The notes beneath the pieces were generated by a model. It did not search any database. It saw only the letters and a list, made by a program, of their open reading frames with translations, and was not told the origin of the DNA. Source: JAGXQV01 sp041674485 (GTDB lineage: Bacteria; Pseudomonadota; Gammaproteobacteria; Burkholderiales; Sulfuricellaceae). From it: a DNA stretch of 11,626 nt. Shown piece by piece: positions 6,226-11,626 of the stretch (position 1 is its first letter; each line of letters opens with the position of its first letter). Made by a program: the position numbers and the translations under genes. The stretch is from contig JBAYVP010000146.1 of the NCBI GenBank assembly GCA_041674485.1, forward strand, positions 1 through 11,626, in the 5' to 3' direction.

Positions 6226-6286
6226 TTGACAAATCAATAAAAAATTTACAATAACCTTGCGTCCCTTATACATGTTACAGTATTAT
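6226..6286 (+). promoter_or_regulatory. candidate promoters for the riboswitch-led receptor operon
   Basis: A perfect -35 TTGACA (6226-6231) is followed by TACAAT (6247-6252; five of six) with a short 15-base spacer. A second option is TTGCGT (6257-6262) with TATTAT (6281-6286) and an 18-base spacer, which would start RNA about 30 bases before the riboswitch. The stretch is AT-rich compared with its surroundings, as expected for a promoter. Either is plausible; neither is proven. Confidence 0.4.
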
Positions 6287-6325
6287 TACAATACAGATTT
6301 CCTTCGCTTTTTTGCGGTTGTAAAT

Positions 6326-6415
6326 CCCTGAAAAAGGCCACTCCGACTGAAAGGCGGAGGCGCAAAGTTCCAGTCTAACAGGTGCTGCTTTCCTCATGAC
6401 CGCGGAATTGCCAGG
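6326..6415 (+). ncRNA. GEMM-I (cyclic di-GMP-I type) riboswitch aptamer
   Basis: The layout fits the GEMM-I motif. Closing stem CCTG/CAGG (6327-6330 with 6412-6415). First arm CTCCG/CGGAG (6341-6345 with 6355-6359), capped by CT-GAAA-GG, i.e. a GNRA tetraloop. The hallmark GCGCAAAG (6360-6367). Second arm TTCC/GGAA (6368-6371 with 6404-6407), then GTC/GAC (6373-6375 with 6398-6400) and AGG/CCT (6380-6382 with 6392-6394), including the typical TCTAA segment. The left joining strand reads GGCCAC where the common form is GGCAAA, so this is a divergent member. The class binds c-di-GMP, or in a subclass cAMP-GMP; I cannot tell which. It lies about 215 bases upstream of the PAS receptor start. Controlling chemoreceptor genes is a common role of this class. 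Confidence 0.75.
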
Positions 6416-6466
6416 TAAAAAATATCTATATTTAGGGGGCGGGAATACCGCACCGGCTGGCAATTC
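6405..6466 (+). promoter_or_regulatory. anti-aptamer helix, putative riboswitch expression platform
   Basis: GAATTGCCAG (6405-6414), the 3' strand of the aptamer, is perfectly complementary to CTGGCAATTC (6457-6466). Forming this 10-bp helix would break both the closing stem and the second arm of the aptamer, so the two states are mutually exclusive, as in a switching platform. No U-run terminator follows. A CCGGAAG just downstream (6474-6480) precedes a small ATG frame, so translational or processing control is as likely as termination. Confidence 0.6.
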
Positions 6467-6487
6467 ACTACGACCGGAAGTAGAAAA

Positions 6488-6568
6488 ATGTACAAAGCAA
6501 CATCGCCTGTCTGTTCTTCACAGCGTTTTCGCTATTTATCGCCCCCTCCCCGCATCAAGCCAATATAG
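6488..6568 (+). CDS. possible 26-codon leader ORF below the riboswitch
   Basis: ATG at 6488 opens a 26-codon frame (MYKATSPVCSSQRFRYLSPP...) with GGAAG 7 bases upstream, ending at a TAG (6566-6568), 63 bases before the receptor gene. The peptide matches nothing I recognise and has no membrane or motif features. It may be a regulated leader peptide or chance. Confidence 0.2.
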   Translation: MYKATSPVCSSQRFRYLSPPPRIKPI

Positions 6569-6586
6569 CCCCCCGGTTCCGTTGCC

Positions 6587-6602
6587 CCGCCTATCCTGGC
6601 GG
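6587..6602 (+). promoter_or_regulatory. hairpin in the 5' leader near the receptor start
   Basis: CCGCC-TATCCT-GGCGG forms a 5-bp GC stem about 30 bases before the ATG at 6632. It lacks a U-run, so it is not a standard terminator; it might modulate translation. Confidence 0.3.
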
Positions 6603-6631
6603 CGTTGCGCCTATTGCCCACGAGAAAAAAA

Positions 6632-8728
6632 ATGAAAATCAATCTACCCGTTAGCCAAGTCGAAATACCTTTTCCGCAAGGAAGATACATTGTTTCCAAA
6701 ACCGACCTCAAGGGAATAACCACCTATGCCAACGACACCTTCGTCGAGTTGAGCGGTTTCAGCCGCGAGGAACTGATCGGCAAGAACCATAATCTGGTGC
6801 GCCACCCCGACATGCCGCCCCAGGCATTCGAGGATTTGTGGCGCACTCTCAAGGCGGGGTTGCCGTGGCGCGGCGTCGTGAAAAATCGGGCAAAAAACGG
6901 CGACCACTATTGGGTGGAAGCTTATGTCGTGCCGATACGCGAAAACGACCAGACGGTCGGTTATATGTCGGTGCGCTCCGAACCGAGCCGGGAACAGGTG
7001 AAACAGTGCGAGGCGCTTTACCGCCAGCTCAACGAAACCAAGGCGAAGCTCGACACCAGCCCCGGTTGGTTTCGGCAACTCAGTATCCGGGCGCGCCTGC
7101 TTGCCGTCATGGGGTTTATGGCGCTGCTACTGGTCGGCGCCGCGCTGATCGGGCTGGGCGGCACCGCACTTTCCAACCAGGCGCTGGATTTTTCCTATCG
7201 CAACCGCCTGGAGCCGGTGGATATGCTGTGGAAGATCACCATGCTGATGACCGAAAACCGCGCTCAGGTGATGCTCGGGTTGCAACACAACCCCACCAAC
7301 CCGCTCGCCCGGTTGCACGATCACGCCCTTACCACGCATACCGACGCAATCATCAAGAATCGCGACGAAATCACCGCGCTGTGGGACGAGTTCAAAAAAC
7401 GCGAGATGGCGCCGGAGGCGCGCATTCAAGCGGAAAAATACTATGCGGCGCGCACCCGCTACGTGCAGGAAGGTCTCGTGCCGGCGCGCGAGGCCATATT
7501 GGCGGGAGACTACGACAAGGCCAACGAAATCCTGCTGCAACAGGTTATTCCCCTTTATAAGGAAGCCTACACCGAGGTCAGCGTATTGCTGAACGCGATC
7601 AAGCAGGCCTCGCGCCAGGAATACGCTGCGGAAACCGAGCGCTACCTGAGCATCCGCAATTTCGGCGCAGCCGGCGCCGTGGTGGCGCTGGGGCTGGTGC
7701 TGGCGGCGACGCTGCTGTTGCTGCGCGCCATTGTTAAACCAATGCGCCAGGCCATGCACCATTTCGACCACATTTCCCAAGGCAATCTGACCGATGAAAT
7801 CAGTATTGCCGGGCGGGACGAGGCCGGCTGCGTACTGACTTCGCTCGCCACGATGCAGATTCATCTCAAGGTGATGCTGGATGAAATCAAGGCGGTTTCG
7901 CGCACCATCGACCAGCGTAGCGGCAATTTGTGGGTGGAAATGATAGAAGTGGTGGCGCAATCCGAAATGCAATATGACCGCGCACAGAGCACGGCGGCGG
8001 CAGCGGAAGAATTCAGCCAGTCGGTGCGGGAAGTGGCCGACGGCGCTGAAAACACCGCCCACGCGGCGCACGATTCCCAGACTATCGTGGGCAGCAGCCA
8101 ATACGACATGCAAAAGAGTATGGAAGCCACCACGCGGGTGGTTACCGCAGTGCAGTCCTCCAGCAGCACCATCGCCGATTTGAACCAGGCGATTCAGAAA
8201 ATCGGCGACATCACCCAGGTCATCAAGGAAATCGCCGACCAGACCAATCTGCTGGCGCTGAACGCGGCAATCGAGGCGGCGCGCGCCGGGGAAACCGGAC
8301 GCGGTTTCGCCGTGGTGGCGGACGAAGTCAGAAAATTGGCGGAACGCACTACCCGCAGCACGGCGGACATCAGCGCGATGGTTACGGAAATCCGCAACGC
8401 CACCCAACATACGGTGGCGTCGATGGACCTTGCCGTGGTCGAGGTGGAAGAAGGCATCAACATGATGCGCGCCAGTGGCGAAACCCTGAACCGGATCACC
8501 AGCAGCAGCAAGGATGTGACCAACATGGCGCAGCACATCGCGGCTGCGGCGAAACAGCAAGCGGCGGCAAGCGAGGAAGTAGCGAACAACATGGAGCAGA
8601 TTTCCGGCCTGATTGAGCACAACAAGACTTCAGCGCAACAAGCCAAGCTTTCCACCGAAGAGCTGCAAGGCACGGCTGCGGAGCTGGAAAAAATCGTGTC
8701 GCGTTTCCAAATAGTTGCGCAGCATTAA
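6632..8728 (+). CDS. Aer-like PAS-domain methyl-accepting chemotaxis protein
   Basis: The protein has 698 residues from ATG 6632 (MKINLPVSQVEIPFP, the usual opening of this receptor family). A TTG nine codons upstream is in frame but lies outside family homology. The PAS domain (about 20-120) has the Aer-type hallmark GKNHNLVRHPDMP (50-62) and WRGVVKNRAKNGDHYWVEA (79-97); Aer-type PAS domains bind FAD and report redox state or oxygen. Unlike E. coli Aer, this protein then has TM1 (about 155-177), a periplasmic helical domain (178-343, Tar-like), TM2 (344-366), HAMP (367-418) and a full signalling domain (420-690) with tip EIADQTNLLALNAAIEAARA (533-552). It may therefore combine an internal redox input with an external one. 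Only a weak GAG precedes the start. It is the first gene after the riboswitch and is followed 40 bases later by the CZB receptor. Confidence 0.95.
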   Translation: MKINLPVSQVEIPFPQGRYIVSKTDLKGITTYANDTFVELSGFSREELIGKNHNLVRHPDMPPQAFEDLWRTLKAGLPWRGVVKNRAKNGDHYWVEAYVVPIRENDQTVGYMSVRSEPSREQVKQCEALYRQLNETKAKLDTSPGWFRQLSIRARLLAVMGFMALLLVGAALIGLGGTALSNQALDFSYRNRLEPVDMLWKITMLMTENRAQVMLGLQHNPTNPLARLHDHALTTHTDAIIKNRDEITALWDEFKKREMAPEARIQAEKYYAARTRYVQEGLVPAREAILAGDYDKANEILLQQVIPLYKEAYTEVSVLLNAIKQASRQEYAAETERYLSIRNFGAAGAVVALGLVLAATLLLLRAIVKPMRQAMHHFDHISQGNLTDEISIAGRDEAGCVLTSLATMQIHLKVMLDEIKAVSRTIDQRSGNLWVEMIEVVAQSEMQYDRAQSTAAAAEEFSQSVREVADGAENTAHAAHDSQTIVGSSQYDMQKSMEATTRVVTAVQSSSSTIADLNQAIQKIGDITQVIKEIADQTNLLALNAAIEAARAGETGRGFAVVADEVRKLAERTTRSTADISAMVTEIRNATQHTVASMDLAVVEVEEGINMMRASGETLNRITSSSKDVTNMAQHIAAAAKQQAAASEEVANNMEQISGLIEHNKTSAQQAKLSTEELQGTAAELEKIVSRFQIVAQH

Positions 8729-8768
8729 AGGTTAAAAACACAAAGATCATCATCGAGGAGGAGTAAGC

Positions 8769-9890
8769 ATGTTTGGCGGTCAAAATAAGCAAAAAGTACA
8801 GGAATTGGAAAACCGGGTGAACCAATTGGAGCGCAGCCTCAGCGCGGCGCAAAGCGAATTGGAAAACGCACGACGCGAGCAGAACGCCGCCGAGTCGCAG
8901 GCCACGCAAATGAGCGGCGATCTGGACAAATGCGCCCGGATATACCAGACCATGCAGTCGTTCGGCGCATCCTTTCTGGAAATCCAGCGCTCCCAGCTAT
9001 CTATCGCCAACTCGATGAAGGCCGAAAAAGAACATGCCATCGAAGCCTCCAGCGTATCCGGCGCCAATCGCGAGGCGATGGAAAAAATATCCACCCATCT
9101 CCAGGCCATGTCCCAGGACACCAGGGATATGGCGCAAAACGTCGATACGCTGAGTGAGCGCGCCGGCCAGATCGGCGGCATCGTCCAGCTCATCAAGGAA
9201 ATCGCGGACCAAACCAACCTGCTGGCGCTGAATGCGGCTATCGAAGCCGCCCGGGCGGGCGAACAAGGGCGCGGCTTCGCGGTGGTTGCGGACGAGGTGA
9301 GAAAACTGGCCGAGCGCACTACCAAGGCCACCAGCGAAATCTCCGGCCTGGTTTCCGCGATCCAAACGGAAACCCAGCAAACACGCAGCCAGATGGACCT
9401 CTGGTCGCAACGCACGGAAACTTTCGGCCAGGAGGGCTATGCCGCCACCCAAGGCATGAAGGCGCTGTTCGAACTCTCTCACCAAATGGAAGGCACGATT
9501 TCCGCAGCAGCGTTACGCAGTTTCGTGGAAGTCGCGAAAATCGACCACCTGGTTTACAAGTTCGAGATTTACAAAGTCTTCATGTGTCTGTCCAAAAAAT
9601 CGCAAAGCGAATTCGCCGACCATACCCATTGCCGTCTTGGACAATGGTATTACGAAGGGGAAGGACGCAAATGCTTCTCGCGCCTATCCGGCTACGCCGA
9701 AATGGAAACGCCGCACAAGCGCTTCCACGACATGGGCATCGCTGCGGTGCGCCATTTCAACGACGGCAATCTGGTGCGGGGATTCGAAGCCATAGGCGAA
9801 TTGGAAAAGGCGAGCATGGAAGTGTTGGCCAGCCTTGAGCGCATCGCGCAAAGCGGGGAAGGCGATTCCAGCTTGCTGTGCCATGCCTGA
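8769..9890 (+). CDS. soluble methyl-accepting chemotaxis protein with C-terminal CZB zinc-binding domain
   Basis: The protein has 373 residues and no membrane segment, so it is cytosolic. Residues 5-47 form a coiled coil; a signalling domain follows, with hairpin tip EIADQTNLLALNAAIEAARA (144-163) and AGEQGRGFAVVADEVRKLAE (163-182). The C-terminal CZB domain (about 252-362) shows the expected ligands H260, C288 (in HCRLGQWYYEG), H316 and H320 (PHKRFH), spaced as in the characterised 3His/1Cys zinc site of DgcZ. In other bacteria CZB receptors (TlpD-like) respond to zinc or to oxidants such as hypochlorous acid through the zinc thiolate. A very strong GAGGAGGAG lies 7 bases before the ATG. It follows the PAS receptor by 40 bases and is probably in the same riboswitch-controlled transcript. 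The gene ends 10 bases from the convergent permease stop. Confidence 0.95.
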   Translation: MFGGQNKQKVQELENRVNQLERSLSAAQSELENARREQNAAESQATQMSGDLDKCARIYQTMQSFGASFLEIQRSQLSIANSMKAEKEHAIEASSVSGANREAMEKISTHLQAMSQDTRDMAQNVDTLSERAGQIGGIVQLIKEIADQTNLLALNAAIEAARAGEQGRGFAVVADEVRKLAERTTKATSEISGLVSAIQTETQQTRSQMDLWSQRTETFGQEGYAATQGMKALFELSHQMEGTISAAALRSFVEVAKIDHLVYKFEIYKVFMCLSKKSQSEFADHTHCRLGQWYYEGEGRKCFSRLSGYAEMETPHKRFHDMGIAAVRHFNDGNLVRGFEAIGELEKASMEVLASLERIAQSGEGDSSLLCHA

Positions 9891-9921
9891 TGGGCGGCGC
9901 CTACTTGGTCAGCTTGCTGTG
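9869..9921. repeat. 12-bp direct repeat CAGCTTGCTGTG across the convergent gene ends
   Basis: The 12-mer occurs at 9869-9880 (last codons of the CZB receptor, plus strand) and at 9910-9921 (last codons of the permease, minus strand), 41 bases apart. The two genes end tail to tail with 10 bases between stop codons and no intrinsic terminator visible. The repeat may be a recombination scar or chance. Confidence 0.5.
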
Positions 9922-11298
9922 ACGCATCGAGTAGGTGAAATACACGATCACCCCAATCGAGAGCCATACCGCGAAACGCAGCCACGTTATGGTCGGCAGG
10001 AAGGTCATCAGCGCGCCGCAGGAAAGCATGCCGAGTAGCGGGAAAATCGGGTTGAGCGGGTTTTTAAAAGGGCGGTGCAGATGCGGTTGGGTGATGCGCA
10101 GCACGATCACGCCCAGGCACACCAGCACGAAGGCCGCCAGAGTGCCGATATTGACCAGTTCCGCCAGTTCGCCGAGCGGGATAAAGCCGGCGATGATTGC
10201 GATAACCAAGCCGCACAACACGATCACCCGCACCGGAGTTTGGGTTTTAGGATTCACGTCGGCGAAGAACGGCGACAGCAACCCGTCGCGCGACATCGCG
10301 AAAAACACCCGCGTCAGTGCGTAATACTGCACCAACATCACCGTGGTCAGCCCGGCGATCACGCCTGTCGCGACCAGCGCGGATGCCCAGTTGATGCCGA
10401 TAAGCTGGAGCGAATGGGCGACCGGCGAGGGAACGTTCAACTGAGTGTATGGCACGATACCGGTCAACAAACCGGACACCGCAATATAGATCAGCGTGCA
10501 GAACACCAGCGAGGCGATAATGCCGACAGGCACATCGCGTTGCGGATTTTTTGCCTCCTCGGCGGCGGTTGAGACTGCGTCGAAGCCGATGTAAGCGAAA
10601 AACACCATTGCCGCGCCCGCCAGCACGCCGACCGGCTTGCCTTCCGGACTGACGCCGCTCCAGCCGAAGGGCATGAATGGGCTCCAGTTTTCCGGGTTGA
10701 CGTGAAATACCGCGACGCCGATGAATACCGCAATGGTCAGCAGTTTGACGAATACCATCGCAGTGTTGACCTTGGTGCTCTGGCGCATGCCGATAACCAG
10801 CAGCGCCATCAGCGCCAACACGATACCCGCCGCCGGCAGATTGACGATGCCGCCCAGGCTGGGCGCTTTGATTAGCGCTTCCGGCAGCGCGATGCCGATA
10901 GCAGTCAGCACATTGTTGAAATAGCCCGCCCAGCCGTTGGCCACAGCCGCCGTGGCAACACCATATTCGAGCAGCAGGTACCAGCCGATGATCCACGCGA
11001 TCAATTCGCCGAAAGCCGCGTAACTGTAACCGTAGGCGCTGCCGCAGCCGCCCACCGCAGCCGCCAGTTCCGAGTAGGCGAGTGCGGCGAACGCGCAGGC
11101 GATGCCGGCGACGACAAAAGACAGCACCACCGCCGGGCCGGACTGGGTGGCGGCGGCAATGCCGGTCAGCACGAAAATACCGGTGCCGATGATGGTCCCG
11201 ATCCCCAGGAAAGTCAGGTCAAACGCGCTCAGGCAACGTTTCAATCCGGTTTCGCTGAAATCATCCGGCGCGATGGGTTTGGTGCGGAAAATCTGCAT
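9901..11298 (-). CDS. APC-superfamily amino-acid permease (YfnA / cationic amino-acid transporter type)
   Basis: The protein has 465 residues with about 12 hydrophobic membrane segments, the normal APC fold. Signature regions are GIGTIIGTGIFVLTG (32-46, the unwound TM1 substrate site) and FFAYIGFDAVSTAAEEAKNP (233-252, TM6 region), plus TRVFFAMSRDGLLSP, which together place it near YfnA and the bacterial cationic amino-acid transporters. It probably imports amino acids by proton symport across the inner membrane; substrate cannot be assigned. GGGAAG 6 bases before the ATG supports the start. It is convergent with the CZB receptor and functionally unrelated to chemotaxis except that amino acids are common attractants. 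Its upstream region carries a CTGTTGTTG repeat and then the second MITE-like copy. Confidence 0.93.
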   Translation of the reverse strand: MQIFRTKPIAPDDFSETGLKRCLSAFDLTFLGIGTIIGTGIFVLTGIAAATQSGPAVVLSFVVAGIACAFAALAYSELAAAVGGCGSAYGYSYAAFGELIAWIIGWYLLLEYGVATAAVANGWAGYFNNVLTAIGIALPEALIKAPSLGGIVNLPAAGIVLALMALLVIGMRQSTKVNTAMVFVKLLTIAVFIGVAVFHVNPENWSPFMPFGWSGVSPEGKPVGVLAGAAMVFFAYIGFDAVSTAAEEAKNPQRDVPVGIIASLVFCTLIYIAVSGLLTGIVPYTQLNVPSPVAHSLQLIGINWASALVATGVIAGLTTVMLVQYYALTRVFFAMSRDGLLSPFFADVNPKTQTPVRVIVLCGLVIAIIAGFIPLGELAELVNIGTLAAFVLVCLGVIVLRITQPHLHRPFKNPLNPIFPLLGMLSCGALMTFLPTITWLRFAVWLSIGVIVYFTYSMRHSKLTK

Positions 11299-11368
11299 GA
11301 TGTCTTCCCGATTTATTTTTTTCGCTAGTGTACCAACAACCCGACATTCTCCCCAGTGTTGTGAAGCC

Positions 11369-11387
11369 CGGTTTGGCTGACAAACCG
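11369..11387. promoter_or_regulatory. perfect 7-bp hairpin upstream of the permease
   Basis: CGGTTTG-GCTGA-CAAACCG lies about 70 bases upstream of the permease start. It could be a leader hairpin or an operator dyad for a regulator; no regulator is encoded nearby. Confidence 0.4.
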
Positions 11388-11398
11388 TAGCCTGTCCC

Positions 11399-11427
11399 CT
11401 GTTGTTGCTGTTGTTGCCCTGTTGTTG
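11399..11427. repeat. CTGTTGTTG tandem repeat upstream of the permease
   Basis: The nonamer CTGTTGTTG occurs at 11399-11407, 11408-11416 and 11419-11427, with a 2-base insertion before the third copy. It lies between the permease leader and the MITE-like element. A related CAACAA stretch occurs at 11334-11339 on the same strand. Function unknown; repeat number may vary. Confidence 0.7.
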
Positions 11428-11454
11428 AATTGACCATCCGAAGGCTGCTGCTTA

Positions 11455-11626
11455 ATCCTAGAAAGCTCAGTTGAACGGGCTGGAGTGTGCGGTTTTCCGG
11501 GTGCAGGGCATACCCGACGGCCTTACGGCCTAGGCACAAGAGGCGCAACTTTGCTGCATGGTCATTCCATTCCCTTCTCCTTCTTGAGAAGTTGCAACGC
11601 CGCCATGCGCCCGGAAAACCGTGCAA
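11455..11626. mobile_element. MITE-like element, second copy, cut by the window end
   Basis: This is a same-orientation copy of the element at 1252-1526. It starts with the same ATCCTAGAAA terminus (two differences in the first 20 bases). About 50 bases around the first internal arm and the last 36 visible bases are identical to copy 1. Internal arms are at 11490-11501 and 11610-11621. The apical part differs: the small hairpin is GGCC-TTAC-GGCC (11519-11530) instead of AGCC-TAC-GGCT, and a new CTTCTC/GAGAAG hairpin appears near 11573-11590. The right end lies outside the window. Confidence 0.85.

Noticed and set aside
6017..6232. 71-codon minus-strand frame with a hydrophobic stretch just upstream of the membrane receptor
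   Set aside because: Only a TTG start without Shine-Dalgarno sequence, and no recognisable family; kept as intergenic.
6396..6635. 79-codon plus-strand frame overlapping the PAS receptor start by ATGA
   Set aside because: Its ATG lies inside the riboswitch aptamer second arm and has no ribosome binding site; the overlap looks accidental.
7127..8620. 497-codon frame on the minus strand opposite the PAS receptor
   Set aside because: It is an antisense shadow of a clear receptor gene, caused by GC-rich third positions; the product is rich in His, Arg and Gly without domain features.

Overview
The window reads as part of the motility and signal-transduction gene set of a Gram-negative proteobacterium. 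A freshwater betaproteobacterium is the best guess (Nitrosomonadales or Gallionellaceae-like), based on the Aer-like PAS receptor, the cheR-cheD-cheB order and GC-rich codon use. This is inference from protein style; no taxonomic marker is present. Both ends look like assembly breaks. The left end dissolves into poly-G next to a TGAGGGG heptamer array, and the right end stops inside a dispersed repeat.

Layout. A leftward block (minus strand, read right to left) holds a membrane chemoreceptor (4463-6004), a 269-bp gap with an octamer inverted-repeat element, an Rpn/YhgA-like PD-(D/E)XK nuclease gene (3315-4193), cheR (2502-3308), a tandemly duplicated cheR 3' fragment with heptamer-repeat arms (about 2083-2501), cheD (1529-2077), a 275-bp MITE-like element (1252-1526) and cheB (171-1250). 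A 627-bp divergent intergenic region (6005-6631) carries a probable GEMM-I (c-di-GMP-I type) riboswitch at 6326-6415. It leads a rightward pair: an Aer-like PAS chemoreceptor (6632-8728) and a soluble CZB-domain chemoreceptor (8769-9890). A convergent APC-family amino-acid permease (9901-11298) follows, and then a second copy of the MITE-like element (11455 to the end).

How it works together. CheR methylates receptors, CheB demethylates or deamidates them when phosphorylated, and CheD deamidates receptor glutamines: a complete adaptation module. Three receptors of different design (periplasmic four-helix-bundle, PAS plus periplasmic domain, cytosolic zinc-binding) could be its substrates. CheA, CheW and CheY are not in the window. 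The riboswitch would link c-di-GMP, the main motile/sessile second messenger, to production of the PAS and CZB receptors.

The most unusual aspect is the repeat load. Nearly every junction of the leftward block holds a different inverted-repeat element: heptamer TGAGGGG arms at the cheB end, the nested-hairpin MITE between cheD and cheB, heptamer AGAAGAC arms plus a partial gene duplication between cheR and cheD, and octamer GCAGAGAC arms upstream of the nuclease gene. Several touch start or stop codons directly, so they probably affect translation, RNA stability or polarity in the adaptation operon.
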